Positions 35,355 to 46,749 of a stretch of 64,000 nucleotides of DNA are shown piece after piece. The position numbers and the translations under genes are program-made. The notes beneath the pieces are model-generated. The model did not search any database, was not told the DNA's origin, and saw nothing but the letters and a program-made list of their open reading frames with translations. The stretch is from assembly GCA_963682175.1 (NCBI GenBank), contig OY821788.1, positions 12,480,001-12,544,000 on the forward strand. The letters are read 5' to 3'. This stretch comes from Triglochin maritima. Its lineage: Eukaryota > Streptophyta > Magnoliopsida > Alismatales > Juncaginaceae. The number at the start of each line of letters is the position of its first letter. The stretch's first letter is position 1.

Positions 35355-35540
35355 ATGCCGTTAAACGTTCCTAAGGAGAAGATGATTTTCCCTCTTTCGA
35401 AGGAGCAAGAGTCTTTTACAACGATTATGTTGATGCTTGTGGTTTTGGTGTTAAGCTACAACATACTCGTTACGACGCTGGTGTTGTTACCCGAGCTACT
35501 CTTACTTGTTCCAAGGAGGGTAAGACACCAACAGACCATC
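35355..35540 (+). pseudogene. FAR1-like DNA-binding domain fragment
   Basis: The codons read FPSFEGARVFYNDYVDAC, then GFGVKLQHTRYD, and later TRATLTCSKEG, which matches the start of the FAR1/FRS DNA-binding domain (an aromatic YN.Y...GF core followed by a cysteine-containing TCSKEG). Frame changes occur upstream near 35385 and nothing recognisable follows 35540. It starts about 250 bp upstream of the splicing-factor gene in the opposite orientation. FAR1 domains derive from MULE transposases, so this is a gene fragment or MULE scrap. Confidence 0.6.
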
Positions 35541-37797
35541 TATGCATCTTACAATGTCAATGGTCACGTGTATTGAGGAACCAACAGACATCTAAATTAT
35601 CACGCCATCAATTTTGGAAACAAATTAAATATTTGATAAAAGACTTCACATGCAACTTAAAGGAATCATGTGTCTCAACGCCAAGAGCATCATAAAGGGT
35701 GTGTTAAAAAGAGTACATCAATCATTTTCCTACTATATTTAGAGTTTGTTTGTATGTCAAAATTTCAAGAAATAAGTCGTCCAAACGTCATGGGGCATAA
35801 TTCCAGACTCGCGATGCAAGCAGAAACTCGTCAAGTAAAATTCTGGCAGATTCTCCTTCGCGGGGGTGGGTGGAATTTTTTATATATATTGCACCGCCCT
35901 CGATCTTTCCCAGAAATTCCTTGTCATGTCCCGCAACATATTTCAAAATGGGTGCTGAGAGGCAAACATGCCACCTGACACCCCCTGGTACGCATGGTTG
36001 AGTCATCATCCGAGTCATCGTATTCTTTGAAGGATTCAACTGGATCAACTATTGGGAGCAAAGATCACGTATGGAATGGTTTGACAACTCTACAGGGGTA
36101 ATTGGCATGTATACATAATTGACCTTGCATGACCTCTTACAAAGAAAACTTCATCTCCTAAACTTTCTTCTCTCTCCAGTATCACCTCTTCGTCTCTGAA
36201 ACCCTTTCCCTCCTCTTTCGACAACCAACAAACCCCTCTCATTATCTCCCAAAACCAAAACCCACCGGCAGATAGCAACTGCCGGTAGCACCCGCCGACA
36301 CCCAACGATAGGACTGCCATCAACAATCATTGGTAGCACCCAACGGCAAGACCGCCATCAACATCGGCTGGCAGCACCAAACACCTTCTAGGAATACCAG
36401 AAAAGACACAAGTTATGGTTTCAGGTATGGGGTGGTGTGTTGTGATTTTTTTAGTATTTTGGTTAGGTTGTTTTTTTCCAGTGTTTGTTCTATGGGGTTT
36501 TAGGTTTGGTTTGATTCTCTATAGTAGTTTGTGGGTGGGTGTTGTTTATCTTGGTTGTTTTCTTTGTTTTAGTAAGATTTTGAATTTTTTTTGTTGGGTT
36601 TCAGTAAAGTAAGAGTTCAATGTTGGATTTTGTTAGGCTGATTGTGATCTTTTCATTTTTTTTTGGTTTCTAAGCTGAATTTGTAAATTTAGTTTTTACT
36701 AATACTCACGCATGATCTGTTTTTAGTAATTGGAATTGTAATCTCAAATTGAAGGTTTTGTTTGATTTCTACCAAATTTCCCCTTTGCTTAAGTTTTTCA
36801 TATTTGTGGCCATTTTTGTCTCATGCTGATTATTTTTGTTTGTTTTCCTTGTCGTATATATTATGTTTTTTAATCTCAGTTTGTGGCTGCTAGATTATGT
36901 TTGTTTGTTTTCCTTGTCCTGCTAGTTATGTTTTGAAAATGTCACACCTCTCAACTTCATTATTTAAGAACTCTTTGTCAACAAGAACAAATCGAAATCT
37001 TTACTATTGAAAAGCAACGACTAGAACTACTTCTTTCCTCTATATTAAAGAGGACATCAAACAAAACAAGTAACGATAATTTATGGACACAACAGATATC
37101 TTAAATAAATACATGCAAGAGCTTCCAACGGTATTGTAGGTTTACATTCCAATTAATCATCACTATTCGAGTACGTGGAGGTTGAAAATGACTTGAATGT
37201 TTATTTGTGAGTTTAGACAAGATAGAATAAAAGAGAGAAGGGGGTAAAGTAGAAGAAGAAAGGTCGACGACAACTTGAGTTCTTGGATGCACGATCGAGT
37301 TTAGGACTTAGGACCTGATGTTAGATTAACCAACTTATTTTAGTGTGGTGTAACACATTTTCTGTAGTGCAGTGTATTCGATTACACACGTCAATGTAAT
37401 CCAAAATCTGTAAACTTTTTTGAGCCATTAATATAATTTCGCGGCTAAGCCGCCCTTTTTCTTTGCAAAAAAAGAAGAGAATGGGGTAAAGTAAAAGCAC
37501 ATAGCCATATCTCGGCTATGTAAAGCCCACATCCACATTTTTGCCTTGATTTCACTAGTAGTTTATCAAATCACTACTTCATTTGTTAGTTATGTTGGTT
37601 TTGATTCAATTGTGTGCATTAATTATGGCATTTTTTTGTCTCATATGTCTTTTCATCTAGGTAAATGTTGTGATGTTGCAATAACATTAGTATTAATAGG
37701 GTTTGGGTTTGGTTTACATCTAGGTAAAAATCTATAAGCATTTTGTAAGTGTCAATTGCAGACCTTAGGTTTCTCACCACGCGAGTGTCTTTCCCTA
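35541..37797. other. Non-coding, unassigned
   Basis: Nothing here is supported as a gene. There are small GC-rich inverted motifs near 36260-36400 (accggcagatagcaactgccggt) and a CT-rich stretch near 36150-36220. A tail near 37430-37470 (cgcggctaagccgcccttttt, then an A-run) resembles the end of an old transcript or retroelement, but I cannot classify it. Confidence 0.4.
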
Positions 37798-39483
37798 CAT
37801 GGAAGAAGGTGACTTCGACAATGACAGAGTCCCACAAGAAGATTTTGGTGAAGACACCATTCTCATAAATTTCTGAATTTTGAAAAGGTCATAGTGGAGA
37901 ATGAGATGGTTGAGATCTTAGTTGAAAACTTTTGTTCAGAAGCTAGAACATTTTGTATGGAAGAGGTGGTAGTTAAATTTGAACCTATGGATGTCGCAGT
38001 CATCTTGGGACTGAAATTGAAGGGAAAACGTATCAACATGAGCTCCCAAGAGAAGGTGGAAAACCTTACCGAGGAAGGAAAAGAAGTTCCATTCACCACA
38101 AATGACATTAAGAACATGATGGTACAAATAGCAGAGTCAGATGATCCCAAAATGGCGGAGGAATATATTAGGCTGGTCATTCTTCATTTATTGACCATGT
38201 TCTTGTTCAATGATTCGTCACTAGTGGTGGACGTGTGGATGATTCCAGTGGTTGAGACGTTGGAGGATTTCAACAATATTGCATGAGGGATGGAGGTTTA
38301 CAATCATGTTGTGGACTCGTTTAGAAAAGTCAAGTGGAAATTGTTGGCTAAGCTAAGAAGAAAGGAGGTCGGGAAGGGTTATGTAGATTCATGTTTGCCA
38401 TTGCTAATGGTACGAGTGTGTTCAATCCTTTTTTCACACTTTACTACCACCCATCATTTTAGTCTTCATCCCACTATTTTTTTATTTCATGAGTTTGGTT
38501 GTATGAAGTCACTCATTTGGGCAAGCATAAGAAGAATTATTTGCCAAGGATAAATAGATGGTCTACACATGTTGGTGTCAAGAATTGGATTGAGAGACTA
38601 CACAACAAAAAATAGCAATTCACAACCTACTAGCATGATGAATGTTGTCTCCATAGTGTCGTCAACAACTAAAAAGAAACGTTATCTGACTGATGGTGGA
38701 GAGAACATTGAACTCGGAGCTACCAATATGAGGGTCGGCACCGTCGATGTTCCAAGGGATTTCCTCCAAATCAAAATCGACTACACTCAAGTGAAATTGT
38801 TGTGGTTAAAGGTCGTAGCTGAGATTCAACCAAAAGAAAGAGAACATGTGGAGCAACTGCAAATAAAGGAAAAAAGTGATAAAACATTAGAGGGAATTTC
38901 TAAAGGAGAAAGATGAACAAATTAGAATGTTAGAAGACAAATTGTCGATGGAAGCTTATTTGTACTCAGTAGAACCCCCAACACAATATTCAAGTGTGTT
39001 AACCACACAAGAAATGCAGAGTAGAGTGAATAATGTGAATGAAAGCGTAAAGGGTGTCAAGGAAGATTCTGAAAAAGAGAGTAGTACGTATGGAGCTTCA
39101 TTGTTCCAAGTTTTGAAAGAAAGAAGTTGTGGTGATGACGTCCAAGAAGATGTGGATGATAAGGACAATTGTGCAAGTGATGATGAAAATGTTCAAGAAG
39201 CACCAGTCAATATTGGAAAGGATGAGAGGAAGCGCGAAGGTATTTGCATGCAATATCTGAGAGTGTTAACCACACAAGAAACGAAGACTAGAGTGAATGA
39301 TGTGAATGAAAATGCGAAGGGTGGAAAGGAAGATTCTGTCAAAGAGAGTAGTGCTTATGGAGCTTCATTGTTCCAATTTCTGAAAGAAAGAGGCAGTGGT
39401 GATGGCGTCAATGGAAAGGATGAGAGAAAGAGAGAAGGTATTAGCAAAAAAGAAGACAATAGAGGAACACCTTCTAGTAAAAC
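37798..39483 (+). pseudogene. Plant-mobile-domain/DUF1985-like gene, broken and truncated
   Basis: I read a start at 37798 (MEEGDFDNDR), a frame break near 37880, then a domain with VVVKFEPMDVAVILGLKLKG, LVILHLLTMFLFND and VVETLEDFNNIA. A stop at 38284 replaces the tryptophan expected in the A-W-G motif, and the frame continues GMEVYNHVVDSF. A further frame break near 38510 leads to PRINRWSTHVGVKNWIERLH. This pattern recalls PMD/DUF1985 proteins common near MULEs and Ulp1-type elements; the assignment is by memory only. The C-terminal part (38640-39483) is acidic and holds two ~90-residue direct repeats, one starting VLTTQEMQSRVNNVN and the other VLTTQETKTRVNDVN. It is cut off by A3 at 39484. 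Confidence 0.55.
39003..39440 (+). repeat. Two tandem ~265-bp coding repeats
   Basis: Segments starting near 39000 and 39265 share gtgttaaccacacaagaaa and, further on, tatggagcttcattgttcca, encoding parallel peptides (YGASLFQVLKERSC, YGASLFQFLKERGS). Both copies keep the frame open. Confidence 0.85.
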
Positions 39484-41071
39484 TGATTGAAATTAAGTTT
39501 AACCACAAGTGCACGGTGTCGGTGAAGACGCGACAAGTACGGGTCGATTTGCAGGGAGGTGTGTCAACTCTGGTTCTTCAGAATTCAAGTTGAAAATAAG
39601 GGGAGCAGAAGATATTATTATGCTACTAGTAAAAATACAATTACACTAGAATGCAAAACAAACTAGATTATGATGCAAATGAAAACTAAAGTAATACAGC
39701 AAACGATATGGAATGAAATATGGATGAACCCCTAAGGGGTGGAGTGTGTGCACATATGAGGTGAGAGAAGTGATGAATGACGCATGTAAGCATGTATGTG
39801 TATGTGTGTTATGTGTGTGTCTTCATGCATAGAAAGTGTCTAAAGATTTGGCAAAATCTATCAATCCATTCACACAACGTATCGGCAATTACTACTTGAT
39901 TATCATAAGACGAGGCTCAGTATGAGAAGGGTCTAAAGATATGGCAAGACTCATCAAAACCAGAAACTCATGTGAAGAACAAAACTAAGCATAAGGAGTG
40001 TCTAAATGTTATGGCAAAACTCATTAAAATAAAGTTTCTTCAATCAAGCAAGCAAACACTAATACAGACACACGACTAACATGTAGCATATCCAACAGGA
40101 AATTTCAGCCAACAAACATGAGGAAACCAAGCATGAGAAGTGTCTAAATATTATGGAAAACCCCATCAAAAATCCCCCAACATGTAGATGATTAAAACAA
40201 ACCCGATGAACATACAAACATTCAAGTCTACACAATCAAATTTTGTCAAACATCAAAACTTCAAAACATAAATGTATATCATCTCCACACCCCCAAAGGG
40301 GGATGAAACTACTCACTACTCATTATGCTAACTCATATTAAGAAGAGAAAACATTCTAATTAAGATTACTAAAACATAATTAAGCTAAGTATGCAAGAAT
40401 TAAAAGAGACAACATGAAACTAACAAAGATTTATTTTATTCATGACTCACATGACAAGTAGCATCTCTCAACTTGAGTTTTTGCTCCAAGGCTTTACTCT
40501 AAGTAGAAAGCATGACCACCAAACAAGGAGTAAATACAAAGGAGGAGGAAGAGTTCTATTTATAGGCATGAAAAAAGGTAACCGGGGACAATCCCCCGGT
40601 ATGAGACTAATGGTACCTACTACAAATAACTATAAATGTCATTACAAATAATCAGGACAAATTAGATTGGATCCGAACTAGGTTGGACCGCCAATTGGCA
40701 GCCTGAATTGGTCAGATCCGGTCCATATTGTGTAGCCATCTTGAGTGTTGTAATTAGGCATGTAGGGTGCACCATATCCGACCATACAAGTCTGGGCCTG
40801 AATCTAATTGTCAAAGTACTCATCATGATGTGTGGAGTTTTCTCCATTTGCTAATTGGTCCTATTGGCTTGCATCCATGTCATTCCCTCTTGCAGATTGG
40901 TCCATAAGTCTCACCGATCATTCCTTTTTCTCACGTTTTGGTCCTTTTTGTGTCTCTTCTTTGCAAACCTGTTTATTCCTGAAACTTAAATATAAAACTC
41001 GTTACATAGCATTGTTTAGGTCAAAATATAGAGTATAATACATGAATATATGCATAATATGATATTAATCA
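39484..41071 (-). mobile_element. A3 Athila-like 3' LTR (minus orientation)
   Basis: A 1588-bp LTR starts tgattgaaatt and ends attaatca, reverse in orientation, matching A1 and A2. The polypurine tract lies at 41072-41085 on the minus strand, so this is the 3' LTR of a minus-strand element. It has a reverse TATA context (tctatttataggc near 40556) and the degenerate gtgtctaaatgttatgg repeat (four copies, 39830-40170). It truncates the upstream PMD-like gene. Confidence 0.88.
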
Positions 41072-41792
41072 AATACCCCCACACTTTTCTTGTGCTAATC
41101 CCGAGCAAAACAACAAAATGAAAAACAAAGCAAGAGGGAAAAACAAACAGAAAACAAGATAAGTCCTAACTCACTTTAGTAGGAATCACGGTTGCACTTA
41201 GCACGTGCAACAAGTCGTTAAACCCCATTGTCGCCAAGGAGGAAGAGTGGTGTCTCCTGAGAGTTTTTAGCGGATATACCCACAAAATCAGAACATTGCA
41301 TTATTGAATCTAGCAACACGACTCCATGGACCTACTTTTGTTGATCATTGGATATGGTATCCTATGGGCTGAATTTATATATGTATCCAGTCCACACACC
41401 TAGTCTAATGAATCATTCGTGCAAGTTAATTAAAGACTTAAGTGAAAGACATGGGCAACCTTAACATCCTCTAGTGATACAAAGTGTAAAGTCCATTAAG
41501 GTTCTTATTTGTATTAGCATTTTTTTCTTTTTTTTCATTTAATATTTTTTATACTAGTAAGTGTTTAATTCTCCCAGGGTCAGGTTTTGTACATCATTGT
41601 CTATGAGGACTTACACTATCACGCACACCTTCCCCCAAATCTCCACATAGGGCGATCCCTACCACTCGTGTAACGGGAGTTCGGTCGGTGCATCCCAAGT
41701 CAGATTACTCGAAAGTGCTAGGCACTAAGTCCCCTCAGACCTAATTTCCAAAGATTGGAAAACGAAAGACAAATGAAGATGGTTGATAACCT
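41072..41792 (-). mobile_element. A3 internal 3' region with polypurine tract
   Basis: On the minus strand a purine tract (aagtgtgggggtatt, 41072-41086) leads into the LTR. The next ~700 bp match 58172-58880 of A4 closely (for example ggttgcacttagcacgtgca and cccattgtcgccaaggagga). Both copies sit at the same place relative to their LTR, so this is a conserved 3' internal segment of the family. It shows no coding region. It is cut by the CACTA element. Confidence 0.8.
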
Positions 41793-43996
41793 CAGTAGTG
41801 CAGAAAAGGGAATATACGCCGGATATTTGTGTTCCATAATCCGACATTAATTTATGAACATCTATAGACGTCGGTCACCAAAGGCCTACGTCTATTCTTG
41901 GGGTATATGCGTTGGATATACAACACAACTGACGTCTATTTTAGGGAGTATACACATCAGTTATAACTTACAGCCGACGTCTATTCTAGGGGGTATATAC
42001 ACGCGGATATCCCAAATAGCCGATGTGTATATCCTTTAAAAAAACTAGGCGTCGTATTAACCTACTAACCGACGTCTATAGGGCATATTACGTGTTGGGT
42101 TAATTTAATAACTGATGTCTATAGCCTTCCCAAATTAAAAAAATAAATGCTAAATACAACATGTACAATGAGCAAACACATTCATCTTGCACAACAAACA
42201 CACTTTCATCCAAAATCATACACAATTTGTTGTCAATCAACAAACACATTCATCCTGCACAACACATGCATCGACAATCATACACAATAATCAATCACAA
42301 AGAAATTTGATCATATTAAAGTAAAAATTGTGGTCAAATAATGTTAGTTCAATAACTTAATGGAAATACAAAGAATGTGGTTAAAAAATTGCATGTTTAA
42401 TTACAAAGAATGTGGTTCATGATATTAGAACATGTTAATTAGTTCATTAACATGTTGGTAACAAAGTAGCGAGCCCATCGCTCATGAGTGTTATCGAGCT
42501 CCTATTTCGAATATTGATCACTATTCTTTTGGAAGACCTATGAAAAGACAAGCACACAATATAAATATATAAATAATGAAACTATAATTATACCACTGAA
42601 ACATTACACCTATATTACCTTAAATCTATCTATGTTTTCAAGTGCAATCTAATTATTTTTTGCATGTATCTCATAACGTAGTACCCACATTTGATATTTC
42701 TGGTCTGCTTGTGGTACTACGTACAAAGATATAAATTCGCTAAATAAACATTCAAGTACTTAAAAATTAACAAAAGGGAAGAAACTTACTCCCATTGAAT
42801 GTCGTGTTACGCTAGTATTCTTGGTGGTCCTTCCACCAACCATTTTGTAAACCTTCATTATCCTCAGTAACATGAGTTATTCAATATGAAGTCGATAATA
42901 CTAATAAAAATACATTAATTACAACTACGATGATTAAAACAAACTTACAGTGAAATACTTTTCTTTAAGGATGGCCTTGGTGGAGTCGACCCCAAAGGAT
43001 CAAACCAATATTCCGAATTAGCTTCAGGGAATAGAACATCTAGCATCAAATGAGCTCTGATAATATATAATTAGAAGTTTATTACAAAATCAAATTCTAA
43101 TTACTTTCAATTAACGAAGTTACCTCTCATGATAAGGGACCATATAATATTGTGTGCCATGTTATTTCATAGTATTCACAAGCACACCCAAATTATCGTA
43201 ATTCTCGTGTATAAAAGTAAATGGACACATAAATCTAAATACTTTATCATCGGGAAAGACTGACCTTCTGGCGTCATAAAGATGTCTACAAGAGTAAAAA
43301 TTACATTCTATTATAATTACGATAAAATTATTAAATACATTTAATCTTATACACAAGATAACACTTACTTCGCCTGCATGTCGATAATTGACATGCACAG
43401 TTGATCCATTGCCAGGAATTGCATGACATCCTCTCTGTCGACATATAGATTCGACGAGAAACCTTTAACCTCCCCCAAATTTGTTCCCAAGGCTTCGCGA
43501 AGAATGTCATTCCGACCATCTGAACCAAATTCGCCTTGGGATTCTCTCAACTTCAAAGAGACCTAAAGTTTTAAAAAATTTGTTACAAACAATTGAAAAA
43601 TAAAAATTTAGTGAATGTGATGTAATGACTATACAAGCGATACAACTTACTATCTTCAAGCAGACCGATTGCGACTCGTCTAAGATGTACTCCCCTTTAG
43701 AGTTTATCCTCACTCTTTTCCAAGAATCACATCGAACTACGGGGGAAGGAGGAGACATGTTGCTTGCTTTCTCCTCACTCATATCGGAGTCAATTGGTTG
43801 GTGTTTCTTCAGACCAGTTATTCGACCATCATTTGTTGTTTTAATTTCTGATATCCCGATCGAGACAAACGATGAAAATACTTGTTAATAGATCGACGTT
43901 CTTGGTTTATTGCTCGGAGGGCCTAGAACCAATTTTATTAAATTATCATTTAAAGCGATAACTTAATAACTTCATATTCTTGGTATAAACTTTGTC
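41793..43996 (-). mobile_element. CACTA (En/Spm-like) element, one end present
   Basis: The plus-strand left end reads cagtagtgcagaaaaggg, a variant of plant CACTA termini with one base changed in the CACTA core. It is followed by subterminal repeats of gacgtctat in both orientations (41855-42120), another CACTA hallmark. A minus-strand gene remnant lies at about 43888-42790. No matching right terminus is seen before Athila LTR sequence begins near 43997, so the other end was deleted. It lies within A3. Confidence 0.7.
42790..43888 (-). pseudogene. CACTA-borne Ulp1-like (C48 peptidase) gene remnant
   Basis: Minus-strand exons can be read with GT-AG junctions. SSFVSIGISEIKTTND ... KGEYILDESQSVCLKI ends at a GTAAGT donor near 43650. 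SLKLRESQGEFGSDGRNDIL ... DREDVMQFLAMDQLCMS ends at another GTAAGT near 43378. HLYDARRSVFPDDKVFRFMC ... HENYDN is interrupted by a stop near 43160. Then come YYMVPYHER and, further on, LDVLFPEANSEYWFDPLGS near 43000. The spacing resembles the Ulp1-type protease carried by many plant CACTA and MULE elements (...YW.DPL...). The expected H-W pair reads H-L, and no clear catalytic cysteine is present. Confidence 0.55.
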
Positions 43997-44110
43997 TTGG
44001 ATTGCCAATTGGCGGTCTATATGTTTCTGATCGAGTCTAGATTTTGGTGGCTCGGTTCTGGCTTGATTTCTTGGTGTTTGATGAACCCGATCTGGTTGTT
44101 GATGGTTGGG
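43997..44110 (-). repeat. LTR-array unit a, left part (split by A2)
   Basis: This fragment matches the interior of every array unit between 49481 and 52862 (ggcggtctatat, ggtggctcggttctggctt, tggttgttgatggttggg). It ends in ttggg, which is repeated at 49481-49485, so it is the left half of an array unit cut by A2. Confidence 0.85.
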
Positions 44111-45667
44111 TGATTGACATCATTTCATGCTCATATTTGTATCTTATATCCATTATCTTACACCTAAGCAATGCTACGTGACAATTTTTATGTTTAGTTT
44201 TCAGGAATAAAGAGGTTTGAAGAGAAGAGCCATGAAAGGACCCAAAAGCAGGAAAAAAAGACTTAATTGTGAGACCTAGGGACTGAGATGCAATGGAGAA
44301 GGACCTGATCGTAAGACCGAAGGACCTAAGAACAAAACAGGAAACTCCACACCATCATGGGGAGTATTTTGGCAATTCGATTCGGGTTGGAGCTCCAACA
44401 TACCAAGTAGATGCATCCAAGATCAAGAAACACTTCCAGCAAAGCCCAACAGAAAACCCAAACGGATCTGGGCTTTATAGGCCGCCAATAGGCGGTCTGG
44501 AACCGCCAATTGGCGGTCTGGATCATGCCAGATCCGCCCAAACTTCTCCTGGACTTGTATTAATGTTCGTTTAGGCTATTTTTGGTATTCGTTTAGTCCC
44601 ACATCGAGGGATTGTCCCGGATTAGCTTTTTCCATGCTTATAATAGAACTCTTCACCTCCCATTGTATCCATCTCTCTCTTTGGTGGCATCTTCCCTACT
44701 AAGAGTGAAGCCTTGAAGCAAAACTCTGGTGGAGGAAGAGCTGCTTGTAATTTGAGTGAGTTAATAATAGATGTTTTCTTTAGCTTGTTAATTCTTGCTT
44801 AGTTGATTTCCTTTTATGTGTTTGCTTTGTTGCTTGTTTGGTTTTATGCTTCTTTAATATTTCTTGCTTGATTAGTATAGTTTCATTTCAGTATAATGCT
44901 TCATTTTATTAGAATAGTTAGTTTAAATATGTGTGAGTAGTTCCATCCCCATTTGGGGGGTGGAGAAATATGTGATATAATCATGTAGTGTATTAAGTGT
45001 GTGTTATCTTTATCCCTTGAGCTTTATATGATTTCCATAACCATCTAATGGGTTTTCACTCTTATCTTTGATATGCTAATGCTCTTGAATGAAGCTTAGC
45101 TTATGCTTTGATTAGTGGACCTATTCTATGGGGAATGATAATGTTAGGATATAGATGAAGTTAATATTGGAAACACAATTTGTAGTGTATGTGCTCTTGT
45201 TGCCTTTACCTTAGCTAATGTCTTGTATGTTTTAATGATGTAGTCTTATATTAATTCATGTGGAGGCATAGTAGGGTCTAGTCTTTATACTTGAGTTCAT
45301 GTAGCTTCATTCCAATTATTGTCTTGTATGTTTTAATGATGTAGTCTTATCTTAATTCATATGGAGGCTAAGTTGGATGTAGTTTTATGATTTCATGCAC
45401 TACATGTTGTGAGGAGCTTAATGAACACACACACACACTTCTTTATGTTCACATTATTTCTCTACCCCCTTTGGGGCTTAGTTTTATTGCTTATCTTCAT
45501 TTCCTTTTTGCATCTTAGTGTAGTTTAGTGTAACCAACCTTTCTCTCCTTCTTTTTTCCTCTCGCCTTCGAACAAACCAATCGTCGACACACCTCCCAGT
45601 GGACGACCCGTATTTGCCACCACTTCAACGCGGCCAACACTTGCGGTTTAAATAAAACGATCAATCA
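44111..45667 (+). mobile_element. A2 Athila-like 5' LTR, intact
   Basis: A 1557-bp LTR starts tgattgacat directly after ttggg and ends gatcaatca before the primer-binding site. It has U3 with ggcggtc inverted motifs (44480-44520), a TATA-like cttataatag near 44638, and an end block that is the plus-strand counterpart of A3's. It is the reference LTR for the A family here. Confidence 0.92.
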
Positions 45668-45673
45668 AGTTTT

Positions 45674-45693
45674 TGGCACCGTTGCCGGGGAGG
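45674..45693 (+). other. A2 primer-binding site (tRNA-Asp)
   Basis: tggcaccgttgccggggagg follows the LTR end by six bases. It matches the complement of the plant tRNA-Asp 3' end except for one G-to-A change. Athila elements are known to use tRNA-Asp. Confidence 0.85.
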
Positions 45694-46749
45694 TGCTCTG
45701 TCCAGACGTTGGTTTGAATGATTCGAGGGGTTTTTAATTTTTTATTTCCAGTTTTTCTTAGTTTGAAGGAACCATCGGATCAAGGGGAGGCTACTGGACA
45801 AATTTGAAGAACAGAAGACCTAAAAGGACCGCCAATCCGCGGTTGGAGACCGCCAATTGGCGGCCTGGTGAGGGTTTCCTGCTCTCAATTTTTTTCTGGT
45901 AGTTAGTTCTGTAATTTGTGTTATCTGGGAGCCCTATTTTGCATGATGTGACTTCTCGTTTGCTCCCAGATCATTAATCACTCCCCCATTAATCAACTTG
46001 GCCCTAAAATCCAAAGCAAAAGACTAGACGTTCTTACTTGTTTAGGTCACGCATCATGTATTGACTTAGGCATATAGTTGTCTTTTCTTTTAGCTTTATT
46101 TTCAGTTGTTGAGTGCTGGTGTGAGGTACGCAATTTCCTACACTCATTCATTCATCTCGTATGCTCATGCATTAGTTAGTAGGAATTGCATCAGGAAAAG
46201 AGTGAGCGAGCGTTTGATTGGAGCGATTGATTGCTAGACTTAGGATCAAAACGCTACTAAGGAGGGGCTTCCCATAAAAGATAAGGTGGGGGATTTCATC
46301 ACCCTTTCCTTGGCCCCAAAAATCACTCTTAATAAAGCCTTAACTAAAAGCAAGTAGACATTGGCCCTAGGATTGTGGGCGCACTAGGAGAGTAATCTAG
46401 TTGAGACCGTCATGACCTGATCGGCGTTGCCTAACTTGTCGATAGTAGGAGGTACTGGATCTCCGGATCTAGTATCACTTGCTGGGCATTGTGGTCCTCG
46501 TTGTAGGGAGGTGAGACGTGTCGAGGCTAGTGACCTCGAAGTTAGGCGTCGTCTAGCCTAAGGACCCATTGCCTTACATTGTTTGAGTCGTGCTTGCTAG
46601 TTAGGCTTCTTCCAGATCCCTCTACCCACGCTAGCTCTAGGGATTCTTCCCTCCTCACCTGAGTCCTCTCCTCATCTATTCTCTACGTATAGTCTCCTCC
46701 TCTAGTACACCTTCTAGTGAGTGTTTGTTAGAGTCGAGTCGAGCATTTT
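45694..46749 (+). other. A2 untranslated leader
   Basis: About 1.06 kb between primer site and gag without a coding frame. It contains one GCCAATTGGCGG palindromic motif near 45850 similar to U3 motifs of the same family. Nothing else recognised. Confidence 0.6.

Noticed and set aside
36415..36612. A small hydrophobic protein (VVIFLVFWLGCFFPVFVL...) on the plus strand
   Set aside because: The hydrophobicity follows from a T/G-rich low-complexity stretch; no family likeness, and the surroundings are non-coding.
37430..37470. LINE or processed-pseudogene tail (A-run after a GC-rich hairpin)
   Set aside because: There is no upstream coding sequence, target duplication or long poly(A) to support it.
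38956..39168. Minus-strand frame opposite the PMD-like repeat
   Set aside because: It mirrors the repeated coding module on the plus strand and has no motif of its own.
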